From Marinitoga aeolica (GTDB taxonomy: Bacteria > Thermotogota > Thermotogae > Petrotogales > Petrotogaceae), in the NCBI RefSeq assembly GCF_029910535.1, contig NZ_CP069362.1, positions 806,001 through 870,000 of the forward strand: a stretch of 64,000 nt of DNA, read 5' to 3'. Both the position numbers and the translations under genes were made by a program. The notes beneath the pieces were generated by a model. That model did not search any database. It had not been told where the DNA came from and saw only the letters and a list, made by a program, of their open reading frames with translations. The stretch's first letter is position 1, and the number at the start of each line of letters is the position of its first letter. Below are positions 50,798 to 59,738 of the stretch, piece by piece.

Positions 50798-53607
50798 TTT
50801 TTATTTCCCGCTTTCTTCAGTAATTTTATAATGTATTCTTCAAAATTTTTAACGAATGTTTCATATTCTAAATCTTTGTTATCTATTTTCCTCTTAGATT
50901 GAATAAAGTTTTTAAAATGTTCATCAAGAATAATTTTTTTTGCAAATTTATATAGTCCATCATAATTTCCTAATTTTGGGAAAATATTTAAAGCATCTTT
51001 ATAAAACATAATTGGTAAAGAATTTACTCTATTTTCTATATTTTTTTTGGTATAATCATAATTATTAACAAAAGTTATTATAGGTAGATTGGCATAATAT
51101 GCTTCATTAAATGAAATTCCTCCACCATTTGGAGCAGAATTTATATAATAATCACAACTTTTAAGATATGCACGTGCATTTAAATTTGGACCTAATAAAA
51201 TAATTTTTTTATTTACTATATATTTTTTGGGGATATGATCTTTGAAAAATCCTTCATACGTAGGTCCGAAAAATACAAAAGTAATATTTTCAATCTCATC
51301 AGTCAATTTTTTAATAACTTCCCAATAATTTTTATTATAGTATTTTACATCTCTCCCTACAGAGATAATAACTTTATTTTTTTGAGGTATATCATAATCT
51401 TCTTTTATATTCATATTTTTATTAATTAATTCTGAATTTACAGGAGGCAATTTAAGAAATACGTTTTTTGTAATAATTTTATCTTCTAATCCTGTGTAAA
51501 CAAAATCTAACTTGTTATCAAAATACGGTTCTATATCTTGAGCTATATGTCTTCCTATCAATTTTGAAGTCTTTCTTAATAACGGATATATTAATATACC
51601 ATATGGAGCCAAATAAAAAGAATGGTAAAAAGATATATCAGGATTAACTTTTGAAATATATCTATAATATTGAATTATTCTATCTTCCATATTATTAGAA
51701 GGTTTGGGAATAAAAAAATCTATATTATGTTTTTTTAATATGTTTTTTGCATATTCTGCGTTTCTAAAACTATTTTCATCTAATAAACTTAAAATATGAT
51801 ATTCAATATTTTCATTTTGGCTATTAATTATATTCTCAAAAACAAATCTAAACAATATTTGAAAATAATCTAATCCATTTAAAACATATAAAAAATGTAT
51901 TTTCCCATCCTTTTTCTTATTTTGAATAAAATATTTATTATAATATTTACTTAAATATTTTTCTCCTTCTTTTTCTAAAAATATAAATGGTTCATCTGAT
52001 AAATACTCAAATCTATCATACTTATCAAATTTATAATATAAATTTCTTATAAAATAATCGATTTTTTGTTTTAATTCAAGCTTTCCGTTTATTAATAAAT
52101 ATTCTATAAATTCTATAAATTTTTTTGTTTCTTTTTTATCTAAATAATAATTTAAAATATACTCATTATTTTTAAAATCATCTGGATTTTTATATGCTAA
52201 TTCTAACATACTCTTTATATCATTTTTTTTATCAATTAAAGAAGCTATTACCTTTTTTACTTTATTAATCATTGTTTGAAAAGAATAATTATTTTCAATA
52301 AATTTTCTATATTTTTCTGATTCAAACCTATCCTCTAAAATTAAACATACAGCTTCATTTATAGTATTGAAAATTAATTCATTAGGCCATTGATTTTTAC
52401 TTCCATAATAATTATGTATAATTGGTTTTAAACCTCTTGCCATTCCTTCCATAATATTATAAGGATGTCCTTCATGAATACTTGTAGAAAGAAGATAATT
52501 TTTATCTTTCCACCATTCATCCATATTATCTATCCAACCATAAAAAATAACATTATTTTCTAAATTCATTTCTTTAACCATATATTTTAAATATATTTGA
52601 TATCTTAATTCTTGAAAATCTCCTGCAATATGAAGTTTATATCTATTGTCTTTTTCAACAAGTTTTTTTATTATTTGAAGCATCATTGGAGGGTTCTTTT
52701 TATGAGAAATATTAGCAACCCAGGCAACGTTATATCCTTTTTCTCTTTTAGTAAATGGAATGTTATCAATTTTTACTCCATTAGGAATTATTTCAATATC
52801 TACTAAATTTTCTATATTAGGAATATATGATTTTATAATATCTTTAATATGATTAGCAACTAATATTAATTTATCTATATTATTCCAATTTATTTTTGTA
52901 GGATAATAAGCTAAAGACTCATAACTATGTAATCTTATAATTGCAGGTTTTTCTGACAATCCTTGATAATTACTTCCTACAATTGCAACTTCATTTGCCC
53001 ATTCTAACCAAATAATATCAGCCCAATCTATTGCATTATAAATCTCTTCATTTTTTGTTACTACAAACTTTCTTACCCAATATTCATTAGATAATCCCTC
53101 GATTATATCATTTATAAAATTATCAAGTCCTTTGGCACAAATAAGAGATAATTTTGGAAGTTTTTTAGCTTTTTCAAATTTGTTTTTAAAATTATTTATT
53201 TTATTTTTAAAGTAAGATTCTGAACCTTGAGGTGCATTATTAAAGGCTTTTTCTAAAAAGGATATTGCTTTATCAAAATGTCCTTCGAATAACCATAAAT
53301 CTGCCAACATATCATTTATAGCCCAATCATTTGGATCTTTATCATAATATTTAATAGCGGTATCTTTTAATTTATTCCAATTTTTTTCATTATAATATAT
53401 AGTGGACAGATTAAAAAGAGCATCCAAATTATTTGGATTTAATTTTAATACATCTTTTAAAATTGATATAGCCTTATTAGTTTTTTTAAAATTATAATAA
53501 GCTAAAGCAGTTATTATATAATCATTTTCCTCTTTAACTTTTTTATTGTTAAATTCTTTAATTACTTTTTCAAAATTACCCTTATCGAATATTTTTTTTA
53601 AATCCAT
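50794..53607 (-). CDS. Large TPR protein with two glycosyltransferase domains
   Basis: 937 residues from the ATG at 53607, chosen for GCGGAGG upstream. TPR-like repeats occupy about 1-150 (NPNNLDALFNLSTIYYNEKN). A GT4 domain follows (about 150-460) with YNVAWVANISHKKNP, LHIAGDFQELRYQ and SIHEGHPYNIMEGMARGLKPI. A linker precedes a second GT-B-like domain (about 580-930) with VIISVGRDVKYYNKN and SAPNGGGISFNEAYYANLPI. It probably adds two sugars to a glycan or to surface proteins, and heads the operon. Confidence 0.88.
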   Translation of the reverse strand: MDLKKIFDKGNFEKVIKEFNNKKVKEENDYIITALAYYNFKKTNKAISILKDVLKLNPNNLDALFNLSTIYYNEKNWNKLKDTAIKYYDKDPNDWAINDMLADLWLFEGHFDKAISFLEKAFNNAPQGSESYFKNKINNFKNKFEKAKKLPKLSLICAKGLDNFINDIIEGLSNEYWVRKFVVTKNEEIYNAIDWADIIWLEWANEVAIVGSNYQGLSEKPAIIRLHSYESLAYYPTKINWNNIDKLILVANHIKDIIKSYIPNIENLVDIEIIPNGVKIDNIPFTKREKGYNVAWVANISHKKNPPMMLQIIKKLVEKDNRYKLHIAGDFQELRYQIYLKYMVKEMNLENNVIFYGWIDNMDEWWKDKNYLLSTSIHEGHPYNIMEGMARGLKPIIHNYYGSKNQWPNELIFNTINEAVCLILEDRFESEKYRKFIENNYSFQTMINKVKKVIASLIDKKNDIKSMLELAYKNPDDFKNNEYILNYYLDKKETKKFIEFIEYLLINGKLELKQKIDYFIRNLYYKFDKYDRFEYLSDEPFIFLEKEGEKYLSKYYNKYFIQNKKKDGKIHFLYVLNGLDYFQILFRFVFENIINSQNENIEYHILSLLDENSFRNAEYAKNILKKHNIDFFIPKPSNNMEDRIIQYYRYISKVNPDISFYHSFYLAPYGILIYPLLRKTSKLIGRHIAQDIEPYFDNKLDFVYTGLEDKIITKNVFLKLPPVNSELINKNMNIKEDYDIPQKNKVIISVGRDVKYYNKNYWEVIKKLTDEIENITFVFFGPTYEGFFKDHIPKKYIVNKKIILLGPNLNARAYLKSCDYYINSAPNGGGISFNEAYYANLPIITFVNNYDYTKKNIENRVNSLPIMFYKDALNIFPKLGNYDGLYKFAKKIILDEHFKNFIQSKRKIDNKDLEYETFVKNFEEYIIKLLKKAGNKK

Positions 53608-53740
53608 ATAATTACCTCCGCATATAATCTTCATTTAATATTTCGTCTCAAACAATTAAATTCCTTAATTTATTAATTAGCTTTACGAATTAATGAAAAT
53701 GTGTTATAATTTAAGAGAAAACAATAATGGGGGTGAAATA

Positions 53741-55129
53741 GTGTTAAGTAAAGAGTTAGTACATGAGATTATATCCACTGTTTTAAAATATGGTGGAGAC
53801 TTTGCAGAAGTATTTGTAGAAAAAAGATATACAAACTCATTTGAAATGAAAAATGGGGATTTAGAAAATGCGAGTTCAGGAAACTCATTTGGTGTTGGTA
53901 TAAGGGGATTTTTAAATACTCAAGCTGTATATGCCTATACTAATGATTTAAGCAGGGAAAGTCTTTTAAATACTGCTAAAAGAGTTGGTGAAGCTCTTGG
54001 TGAAATTAAAATAAAAGATTTAACTTTAAATTTAACTCCAAAAGAAATTGAAAATAAACATATTGTATTATTATATCCTGAAGATATAACAAAAAAGAAA
54101 AAAGTTGATGTGATGAAAAGAGCATATTCATCAGCAAAAAATTATTCTGATTTAATTAAACAGGTAGTTGTTAGATATTGGGAATATAATCAAAATATAT
54201 TAGTAGCAAATTCTGATGGTGTTTTTGCGGAAGATAATAGAGTTAGAACAAGATTAATGATTTCAGCTGTTGCGGAACATAATGGGGTTATGGAAACAGG
54301 TTTTTATGGTCCAGGTGCAGGAATGGGTTTTGAATTTTTTGATAGAATTGATGTAGAAGAAGCAGGAAAGGTTGCTGCAAGAACTGCAGTTAAAATGGTA
54401 AAAGCAGACCCTGCACCTGCTGGGAAATTACCTGTTGTAATAGCAAATGAATTTGGTGGAGTTATATTCCACGAAGCAGTTGGACATGCATTAGAAGCAA
54501 CATCTGTAGCAAAAGGAGCTTCTGTTTTTGCAGGGAAATTAGGTCAAAAAGTTGCTGCAGAATGTGTGTCTGCTGTAGATGATGGAACAATACCAAATGC
54601 ATGGGGTTCTACAAACATTGACGATGAAGGTACTCCAACAAGAAGAAATCTATTAATAGAAAAAGGTATTCTTAAAGGATATATGATAGATAAACTTGGC
54701 GGAAGAAGAATGAATATGGAACCTACAGGTAGTGCAAGAAGGCAAGATTATACATTTGCTCCAACATCAAGAATGACAAATACATTTATTTTACCTGGAG
54801 ACAATTATCCTGAAGAAATAATTGCAAATACAGAATATGGATTATATGCAAAAAGAATGGGTGGAGGATCAGTAAATCCCGCAACAGGCGAATTTAATTT
54901 TGCTGTAAATGAAGGATATTTAATAGAAAATGGAAAAATAACAAAACCAGTTAGAGGAGCAACATTAATAGGAAAAGGATATGAAATTATACAAAAAATA
55001 GATATGGTCGGTAATGATGTAGCAAGAGGTCAAGGAATGTGTGGATCTATTTCAGGAAGCATTCCAGCAGATGTAGGGCAACCAACAATAAGGGTATCTG
55101 AAATAATCGTTGGGGGGCGAAATAAATGA
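53741..55129 (+). CDS. tldD: Metalloprotease TldD
   Basis: 462 residues from the GTG at 53741, 6 bp after GGGGGTG; an upstream ATG would lack a ribosome site. The zinc motif HEAVGHALEA is present in GGVIFHEAVGHALE, along with GTPTRRNLLIEKGILKG and RMTNTFILPG. TldD with TldE forms a heterodimeric protease that digests unfolded peptides and trims leader peptides of some ribosomally made peptides. Its 3' end overlaps tldE by 4 bp. Confidence 0.95.
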   Translation: MLSKELVHEIISTVLKYGGDFAEVFVEKRYTNSFEMKNGDLENASSGNSFGVGIRGFLNTQAVYAYTNDLSRESLLNTAKRVGEALGEIKIKDLTLNLTPKEIENKHIVLLYPEDITKKKKVDVMKRAYSSAKNYSDLIKQVVVRYWEYNQNILVANSDGVFAEDNRVRTRLMISAVAEHNGVMETGFYGPGAGMGFEFFDRIDVEEAGKVAARTAVKMVKADPAPAGKLPVVIANEFGGVIFHEAVGHALEATSVAKGASVFAGKLGQKVAAECVSAVDDGTIPNAWGSTNIDDEGTPTRRNLLIEKGILKGYMIDKLGGRRMNMEPTGSARRQDYTFAPTSRMTNTFILPGDNYPEEIIANTEYGLYAKRMGGGSVNPATGEFNFAVNEGYLIENGKITKPVRGATLIGKGYEIIQKIDMVGNDVARGQGMCGSISGSIPADVGQPTIRVSEIIVGGRNK

Positions 55130-56442
55130 CATATAATGAATTTAAAGATAAAATATTTAAATTAGCTAAAGAAAAAGGTTTTGAAGCTCAAATCTATTAT
55201 TCAAAAAACTATGAATTTTCTATTAGATTAGCAAATGGTCAAATGGACGAATATAAAGATGCAAATAGTAGTTCAATATCCTTAAAAGTTTTAAAAGATG
55301 GAAAAATAGGATCAGCTTCAACTACTATGTTTGATAGTCCAGAAAGATTATTAGAAGAGGCAATAACTAATTATGAAATAATAGATTCAAAAGAAGAAAA
55401 TCTTTTTTATGATGGTTCAGGTGAATATCTTGATATAAAATCATATTATGGAGAATTTGAAAAACTTAGCGTAAAAGAAAAAATGGAAAAATTAAATAAA
55501 ATGTTTGAAATAGCTTCAAAAGACGAAAATATAATGATGGTTCCGATGACTGTATATGCTCATCAAACAACAGAAGTTGCAATGGCTAATACATTAGGAT
55601 TAGATAAAACTTATAAAGGTGATGGGGGGTATGCTTATCTTTCAGTAGTTGCAAAAGATAAATCTCCAAGATCAGGATTTTGGTATGGTCTTGCACCAAA
55701 ACCAGAAAATCTAAAAGTGGAAGATATTAGCGAAAAAGCTGTAGAAGAAGCAAAAGCAAAAATAGGAGCAAAATCTGTAAAAAGCGGAAAATATAGAGTT
55801 ATTTTTAGAAAAGATGAATTTGCATCATTGCTTTCTGCTATGTTAATACCCATGATTTCTGCTGAAAACGCACAGAAAAATATGTCACCATTAAAAAATA
55901 AACTTGGAGAAAAAATAGCAAGCGATATTTTAAAAATAAAAGATGTTCCATTTTATGAAGGTTCATTATCTAATGCTTCTTTTGATAGTGAAGGGGTTCC
56001 TACAAAAGAAAAAAATATTATAGAAAATGGTGAGTTTAAAACATTTTTATATAATTTAAAAACTGCAAAAAAAGAAGGAAAAGAATCTACAGGTAATGCT
56101 GCAGGAAGGGGTATCGCTCCTATCAATTTATTAGTAGAACCAGGAGAAAAATCATTTGATGAATTATTAAAAGAATTAAATAATGGTATAATTATAACTT
56201 CTTTAGAAGGTTTACATTCTGGTGCGAACCCTATATCTGGAGAATTTTCATTAGGAGCACAAGGATTAAAAGTAGAAAATGGAAAAATTGTTAGTGGAGT
56301 AGAACAAATTACCGTTTCAGGAAACTTCCTTGATATATTAAAGAAAATAGAAGTTGTAGGAAATGATATGTGGATTTCTTTTGGTGGAACTATTTCACCT
56401 TCTGTTTTGATTTCTGAAATAGATATTGCTGGTAATGAGTAG
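55126..56442 (+). CDS. tldE: TldD partner protein TldE (PmbA)
   Basis: 438 residues. It lacks the HExxxH zinc site of TldD but shares the fold: EGSLSNASFDSEGVPTKEK, NIIENGEFKTFLYNLKTAK, STGNAAGRGIAPINLLVEPG and GLHSGANPISGEFSLGAQG. TldE completes the active site of the TldD-TldE heterodimer. ATGA overlap with tldD indicates coupled translation. Cassette B, which encodes a small Gly-rich protein, lies about 0.7 kb downstream on the other strand. Confidence 0.95.
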   Translation: MTYNEFKDKIFKLAKEKGFEAQIYYSKNYEFSIRLANGQMDEYKDANSSSISLKVLKDGKIGSASTTMFDSPERLLEEAITNYEIIDSKEENLFYDGSGEYLDIKSYYGEFEKLSVKEKMEKLNKMFEIASKDENIMMVPMTVYAHQTTEVAMANTLGLDKTYKGDGGYAYLSVVAKDKSPRSGFWYGLAPKPENLKVEDISEKAVEEAKAKIGAKSVKSGKYRVIFRKDEFASLLSAMLIPMISAENAQKNMSPLKNKLGEKIASDILKIKDVPFYEGSLSNASFDSEGVPTKEKNIIENGEFKTFLYNLKTAKKEGKESTGNAAGRGIAPINLLVEPGEKSFDELLKELNNGIIITSLEGLHSGANPISGEFSLGAQGLKVENGKIVSGVEQITVSGNFLDILKKIEVVGNDMWISFGGTISPSVLISEIDIAGNE

Positions 56443-56486
56443 GTGAAAAGATGCTAAAATATTATTAGAAAGGCTAAAAGAGAGAA

Positions 56487-56783
56487 ATGATTGATATTAA
56501 ATCTGAGCATTTTGAAATTGTCTTAAATATTCTAAAAAAATACTTAAAAGATTGTCAAATAATCGTATTTGGTTCAAGAGTTACTGGTAACTCTAATAAT
56601 TTTTCCGATTTAGATATAGCTATAGATTGTAATGGAAAAATTAAAATGTCCGTTTTATTTAAATTAGAAGAGGAATTTCAGGAGTCAGATTTGCCTTTCA
56701 GAGTTGATATTATAGATTGGAATAGAACTTCTGAAAGCTTTAAAAATGTCATAAATAAAAAGTGTATAAAAATAAAGCTATAG
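56487..56783 (+). CDS. Minimal nucleotidyltransferase (MNT), orphan
   Basis: 98 residues. The nucleotidyltransferase site is IVFGSRVTGNSNNFSDLDIAI (GSR...SDLD shown in part) with a third acidic residue in FRVDIIDW. MNT proteins usually pair with a HEPN toxin encoded just upstream. Here only a short frame KDAKILLERLKERND ends across the MNT start, which might be a residue of a lost HEPN gene. The stop overlaps a terminator. Activity, if any, would be AMPylation or antitoxin function. Confidence 0.8.
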   Translation: MIDIKSEHFEIVLNILKKYLKDCQIIVFGSRVTGNSNNFSDLDIAIDCNGKIKMSVLFKLEEEFQESDLPFRVDIIDWNRTSESFKNVINKKCIKIKL

Positions 56784-56802
56784 CAGCTTTAGGCTGCTAT
56801 AG
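56778..56802. terminator. Bidirectional terminator after the MNT gene and cassette B
   Basis: Stem CTATAGCAGC / GCTGCTATAG, loop TTTAG, then TTTTATTT. Confidence 0.85.
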
Positions 56803-56872
56803 TTTTATTTCTTCGATTATAATAGTTAAAAGGACTATTTCAAAAAACATTTATTATTTAAAAAGTAGTTTC

Positions 56873-57187
56873 TCAATACTTATAAGTTTTTTTTGTTAAT
56901 AACCTTATTAATTCAGCAATGAAAATAAGCACTACTATAAAATGTTGCCAAATAAGAATATACGTAATACTGAAAAAACCAACACAATAAGAAATATCTA
57001 CTATTTTATTTTGTTGTTTGCTTTTTAATATTGAATATAAAATATAAGAAAAAATCAATAATATAGAAGATATCAAATAATTTTGCATATTTTGTCTTGT
57101 AATAAAGTTATTTGATATGTTTGATAATAGTAAAAATATATAAGGGAAAAATCCCATTGCTAATGTAATAATTATTTTTTTAACCAT
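56873..57187 (-). CDS. Small membrane protein of cassette B
   Basis: 104 residues with three hydrophobic segments (about 5-22, 38-53, 65-92). It overlaps the 3' end of the Gly-rich gene by 16 bp, so the two are translationally coupled. It has no recognised family and is shorter than the membrane protein in the same position of cassette A. The position suggests an immunity or partner function for the small protein, which is a hypothesis. Confidence 0.55.
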   Translation of the reverse strand: MVKKIIITLAMGFFPYIFLLLSNISNNFITRQNMQNYLISSILLIFSYILYSILKSKQQNKIVDISYCVGFFSITYILIWQHFIVVLIFIAELIRLLTKKTYKY

Positions 57188-57483
57188 TCTACAACATCAA
57201 CTCCAATCGCACCTTGTATTCCTCCCACAACAATACCCGGTATTACACCAGGACCTCCACTAGTAGCTGCTCCCCATAAACCACCAACTATCGCACCAGA
57301 TACCGTACCATATACCGTTTCTTTCCATCCCTCAATGCCTTTTTGGTTAAATTCTTCAATTTTTTGTGCATTTCTTTGTTGAAGTTTTTCCCACGATTCT
57401 GCTCCCGTAACATATCTTCCTTGATTAACTTGCCCATAACCACTAACATTTCCTTCATAAATAGCATCCATTCTAATACCCAT
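57172..57483 (-). CDS. Small Gly-rich protein of cassette B
   Basis: 103 residues; AAGGAGGTGG lies 4-7 bp before the ATG, one of the strongest ribosome sites in the window. The N-terminal part is polar and contains NQGRYVTGAESW. Residues about 57-98 are a Gly/Ala/Val stretch with GAIVGGLWGAATSGGPG and GIVVGGIQGAIG, a glycine-zipper pattern able to insert in membranes, ending DVVEWLKK. There is no signal peptide. Similar composition occurs in bacteriocins and small holin-like toxins, but no family match is claimed. Counterpart of the interrupted gene at 34018-34377. Confidence 0.65.
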   Translation of the reverse strand: MGIRMDAIYEGNVSGYGQVNQGRYVTGAESWEKLQQRNAQKIEEFNQKGIEGWKETVYGTVSGAIVGGLWGAATSGGPGVIPGIVVGGIQGAIGVDVVEWLKK

Positions 57484-57503
57484 AAAGCCACCTCCTTGTA
57501 AAA

Positions 57504-58091
57504 TTACTTTATGTTATACAGTAATTTTTTAAATTCTATATCCTTTGAAAAATATCTGACTCCATTTATATAAAAATCAATATAATAAATTCCTGGAGTA
57601 AGATGAAGAGAATTAAATCTAAAATAAATATAACCATCCAAAACATTTTTAGTAAATTTATAGATATTAAAATAAGATAAAAGAATTATATTTTGTTCAT
57701 TTTTGAATATAGAGAATACATTATAATATGTATTAAAATCATATATTCCATCAAAAGAAAAATTAATAAATATTGTGTTATTTGTACCCAAGTAAAATAT
57801 ATTTTCTTCTTTTCCCTTGAGAGAACTTGATATGTAAAAATATTTTAATCGTGGGATTTCTTTTATTAATTTATTTGTACATACTAGTTTATCTTTTATT
57901 TTGATAATTTTGTTGTTTATTATTGGTAATGGAATCTCAAAATCATTAAATGTCTTTATTTTATAATAACGAGAATTTTTTAAATCTTCCTTTGAAATAT
58001 TTGAAATTGGGATTTCTTTTAATGTATTAAAATTTTTATCTTTTTGAACAAATATAAATTTAGAAATATATGGAATATCAATCAAATACAT
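57504..58091 (-). CDS. Beta-rich cassette protein, paralogue of 33402-33995
   Basis: 195 residues from the ATG at 58091, seven bases after AAGGTG; the longer frame upstream starts inside the promoter. Similar in length and in several segments to the 33402-33995 product, ending GIYYIDFYINGVRYFSKDI. Soluble, beta-rich, no catalytic motif. It is the first gene of cassette B and is followed 20 bp later by the small Gly-rich gene. It might bind or escort the small protein; this is inference from the repeated gene order. Confidence 0.68.
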   Translation of the reverse strand: MYLIDIPYISKFIFVQKDKNFNTLKEIPISNISKEDLKNSRYYKIKTFNDFEIPLPIINNKIIKIKDKLVCTNKLIKEIPRLKYFYISSSLKGKEENIFYLGTNNTIFINFSFDGIYDFNTYYNVFSIFKNEQNIILLSYFNIYKFTKNVLDGYIYFRFNSLHLTPGIYYIDFYINGVRYFSKDIEFKKLLYNIK

Positions 58092-58140
58092 AAAAATACA
58101 CCTTCTAATACTCAAATAAAATTTTCTGATATTCAATATA

Positions 58141-58228
58141 ATTATAATAATAATTATAATAAAAATCAATACGAATTAAATATTTTACTTATTTTTTTTC
58201 AATAATTAAATATTGAATTAATATATCA
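58141..58228 (-). promoter_or_regulatory. Cassette B promoter with TGATATATTAATT at the conserved distance
   Basis: On the minus strand TGATATATTAATT (58228-58216), 46 bp, TTGATT (58169-58164), 17 bp, TATAAT (58146-58141). The 13-mer and the spacing match cassette A (46 bp) and the CPBP locus (45 bp). The preceding TTACTTTAAA is also shared with cassette A. The rest of the 58092-58399 gap shows nothing else I can name. Confidence 0.7.
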
Positions 58229-58393
58229 AATAATAATTATTTAAAGTAACAAGATAAAAAAATAAAAATTTTTATATAATATGAAAAATATCTAATTTTT
58301 CAATCTGGATATCTCAAAGAGAGTTTATTGTTTTAAGGATTTTACTATTATTGTAAAATTCAACACCAGAGTGTTAAAAAAGAAAAATAAAAA

Positions 58394-58411
58394 GCACTCT
58401 TATCCGAGTGC
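58394..58411 (-). terminator. Terminator of the MalY-type gene
   Basis: Stem GCACTC / GAGTGC spanning the stop codon, followed on the minus strand by TTTTTATTTTT. Confidence 0.8.
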
Positions 58412-59557
58412 ATTTTTAATTCTCTTACAAGCTTCTTCTATATTTTCCATTGAAGTTGCAATGTTCATTCTCATAAAACCTTTGCCGCCTGGTCCAAAGT
58501 TACCACCGGAATTTAAACCAACCTTAGCCTTTTTTTCTAATAATTCTCTTAACTCATTTTGACTTAAATTTAATTGTCTGAAATCAAGCCATACTAAAAA
58601 AGTTCCTTCAGATTTTATTACTTTTACTTCTGGTATGTTTTTTTCAAAAAAATCTTTTACATAGTTATAATTATCTTCTATATAGTTCATAACTTCTTCT
58701 AACCATTCTTTTCCGTATTTATAAGCTGCATTAGCAGCAATTAATCCAGTAAAGTTATGCATATATAAACCACTGCTATTTATCCCTTTTTTAAATGTTT
58801 TTCTTAGATTGGGATTTGATATGATTGCAAATCCATAATGAAATCCAGCTATGTTAAATGTTTTACTAGGAGCCATTAAGGTAATTGTGTTTTGGGATAT
58901 ATCTTCGGAAATAGAAGCAATAGGAATATGTTTTACATTTTTAAATGCTAAATCCGCATGTATTTCATCGGAAACAATTAAAACATTATGTTTTAAACAT
59001 ATTTCTCCCATTTTTTTTAATTCTTCTTTACTCCAAACTCTTCCAATGGGATTATGCGGACTACATAAAATAAACATTTTTGCCTCTTTTGCTTTTTTTT
59101 CAAAATCATCAAAATCTATTTCATATATATTGTTTTTTAAATTTAATTCATTAATTAGCAATTCTCTATTTTTCTTTTCAACTGAACTCATAAATGGTGG
59201 ATAAACTGGTGTTTGAATTAATATTTTATCTCCTGGATTTGTGAATAATTGTATTGAAAAATTTAATGGTGGAATAACACCATGCATATGTAAAATATCT
59301 TCTTTTTTTATTTTCCAATTATGTTTGTATTCTAACCAGTTAATAATATTATCTTTTAAATCTGTAGGCTCATATGTATAACCATATGCTCCATGATCTA
59401 TTCTTTCTTTAAGTATTTTTTTAACTTCTTCTGGTGCTTCAAAATCCATATCTGCTACCCACATTGGTAAAACATCTTTATCTAAAAATAGATTTTTATT
59501 CCATTCATACCAATCCCACTTTATAGAATTAGTTCCTTTTCTATCTATATATTTCAT
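58400..59557 (-). CDS. MalY/PatB-type PLP aminotransferase (cystathionine beta-lyase)
   Basis: 385 residues. Fold type I PLP enzyme of the MalY/PatB group: DVLPMWVADMDFEAPEEV near the N-terminus, ILCSPHNPIGRVWSKEEL, VSDEIHADLAF, and the PLP Lys in LMAPSKTFNIAG; FLVWLDFRQL and GNFGPGGKGFMRMN follow. These enzymes cleave C-S bonds of cystathionine or cysteine conjugates. It stands alone with its own terminator, between cassette B and the divergent oleate hydratase gene. Confidence 0.92.
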   Translation of the reverse strand: MKYIDRKGTNSIKWDWYEWNKNLFLDKDVLPMWVADMDFEAPEEVKKILKERIDHGAYGYTYEPTDLKDNIINWLEYKHNWKIKKEDILHMHGVIPPLNFSIQLFTNPGDKILIQTPVYPPFMSSVEKKNRELLINELNLKNNIYEIDFDDFEKKAKEAKMFILCSPHNPIGRVWSKEELKKMGEICLKHNVLIVSDEIHADLAFKNVKHIPIASISEDISQNTITLMAPSKTFNIAGFHYGFAIISNPNLRKTFKKGINSSGLYMHNFTGLIAANAAYKYGKEWLEEVMNYIEDNYNYVKDFFEKNIPEVKVIKSEGTFLVWLDFRQLNLSQNELRELLEKKAKVGLNSGGNFGPGGKGFMRMNIATSMENIEEACKRIKNALG

Positions 59558-59738
59558 TTTATCCCTCCCTGCTTCATATAAAAATTCTATCCACCTATTA
59601 ATTATATAATATCATATTTATACACAAATCATCAAATGTGTTGCAAATTTGCACAAACAAAGCATTTTGATAATTTACAATATGAAAATTTTGAAGTATA
59701 CTAAAATTACCAAAAAATTTTAAAAGAGGAGTGATAAC

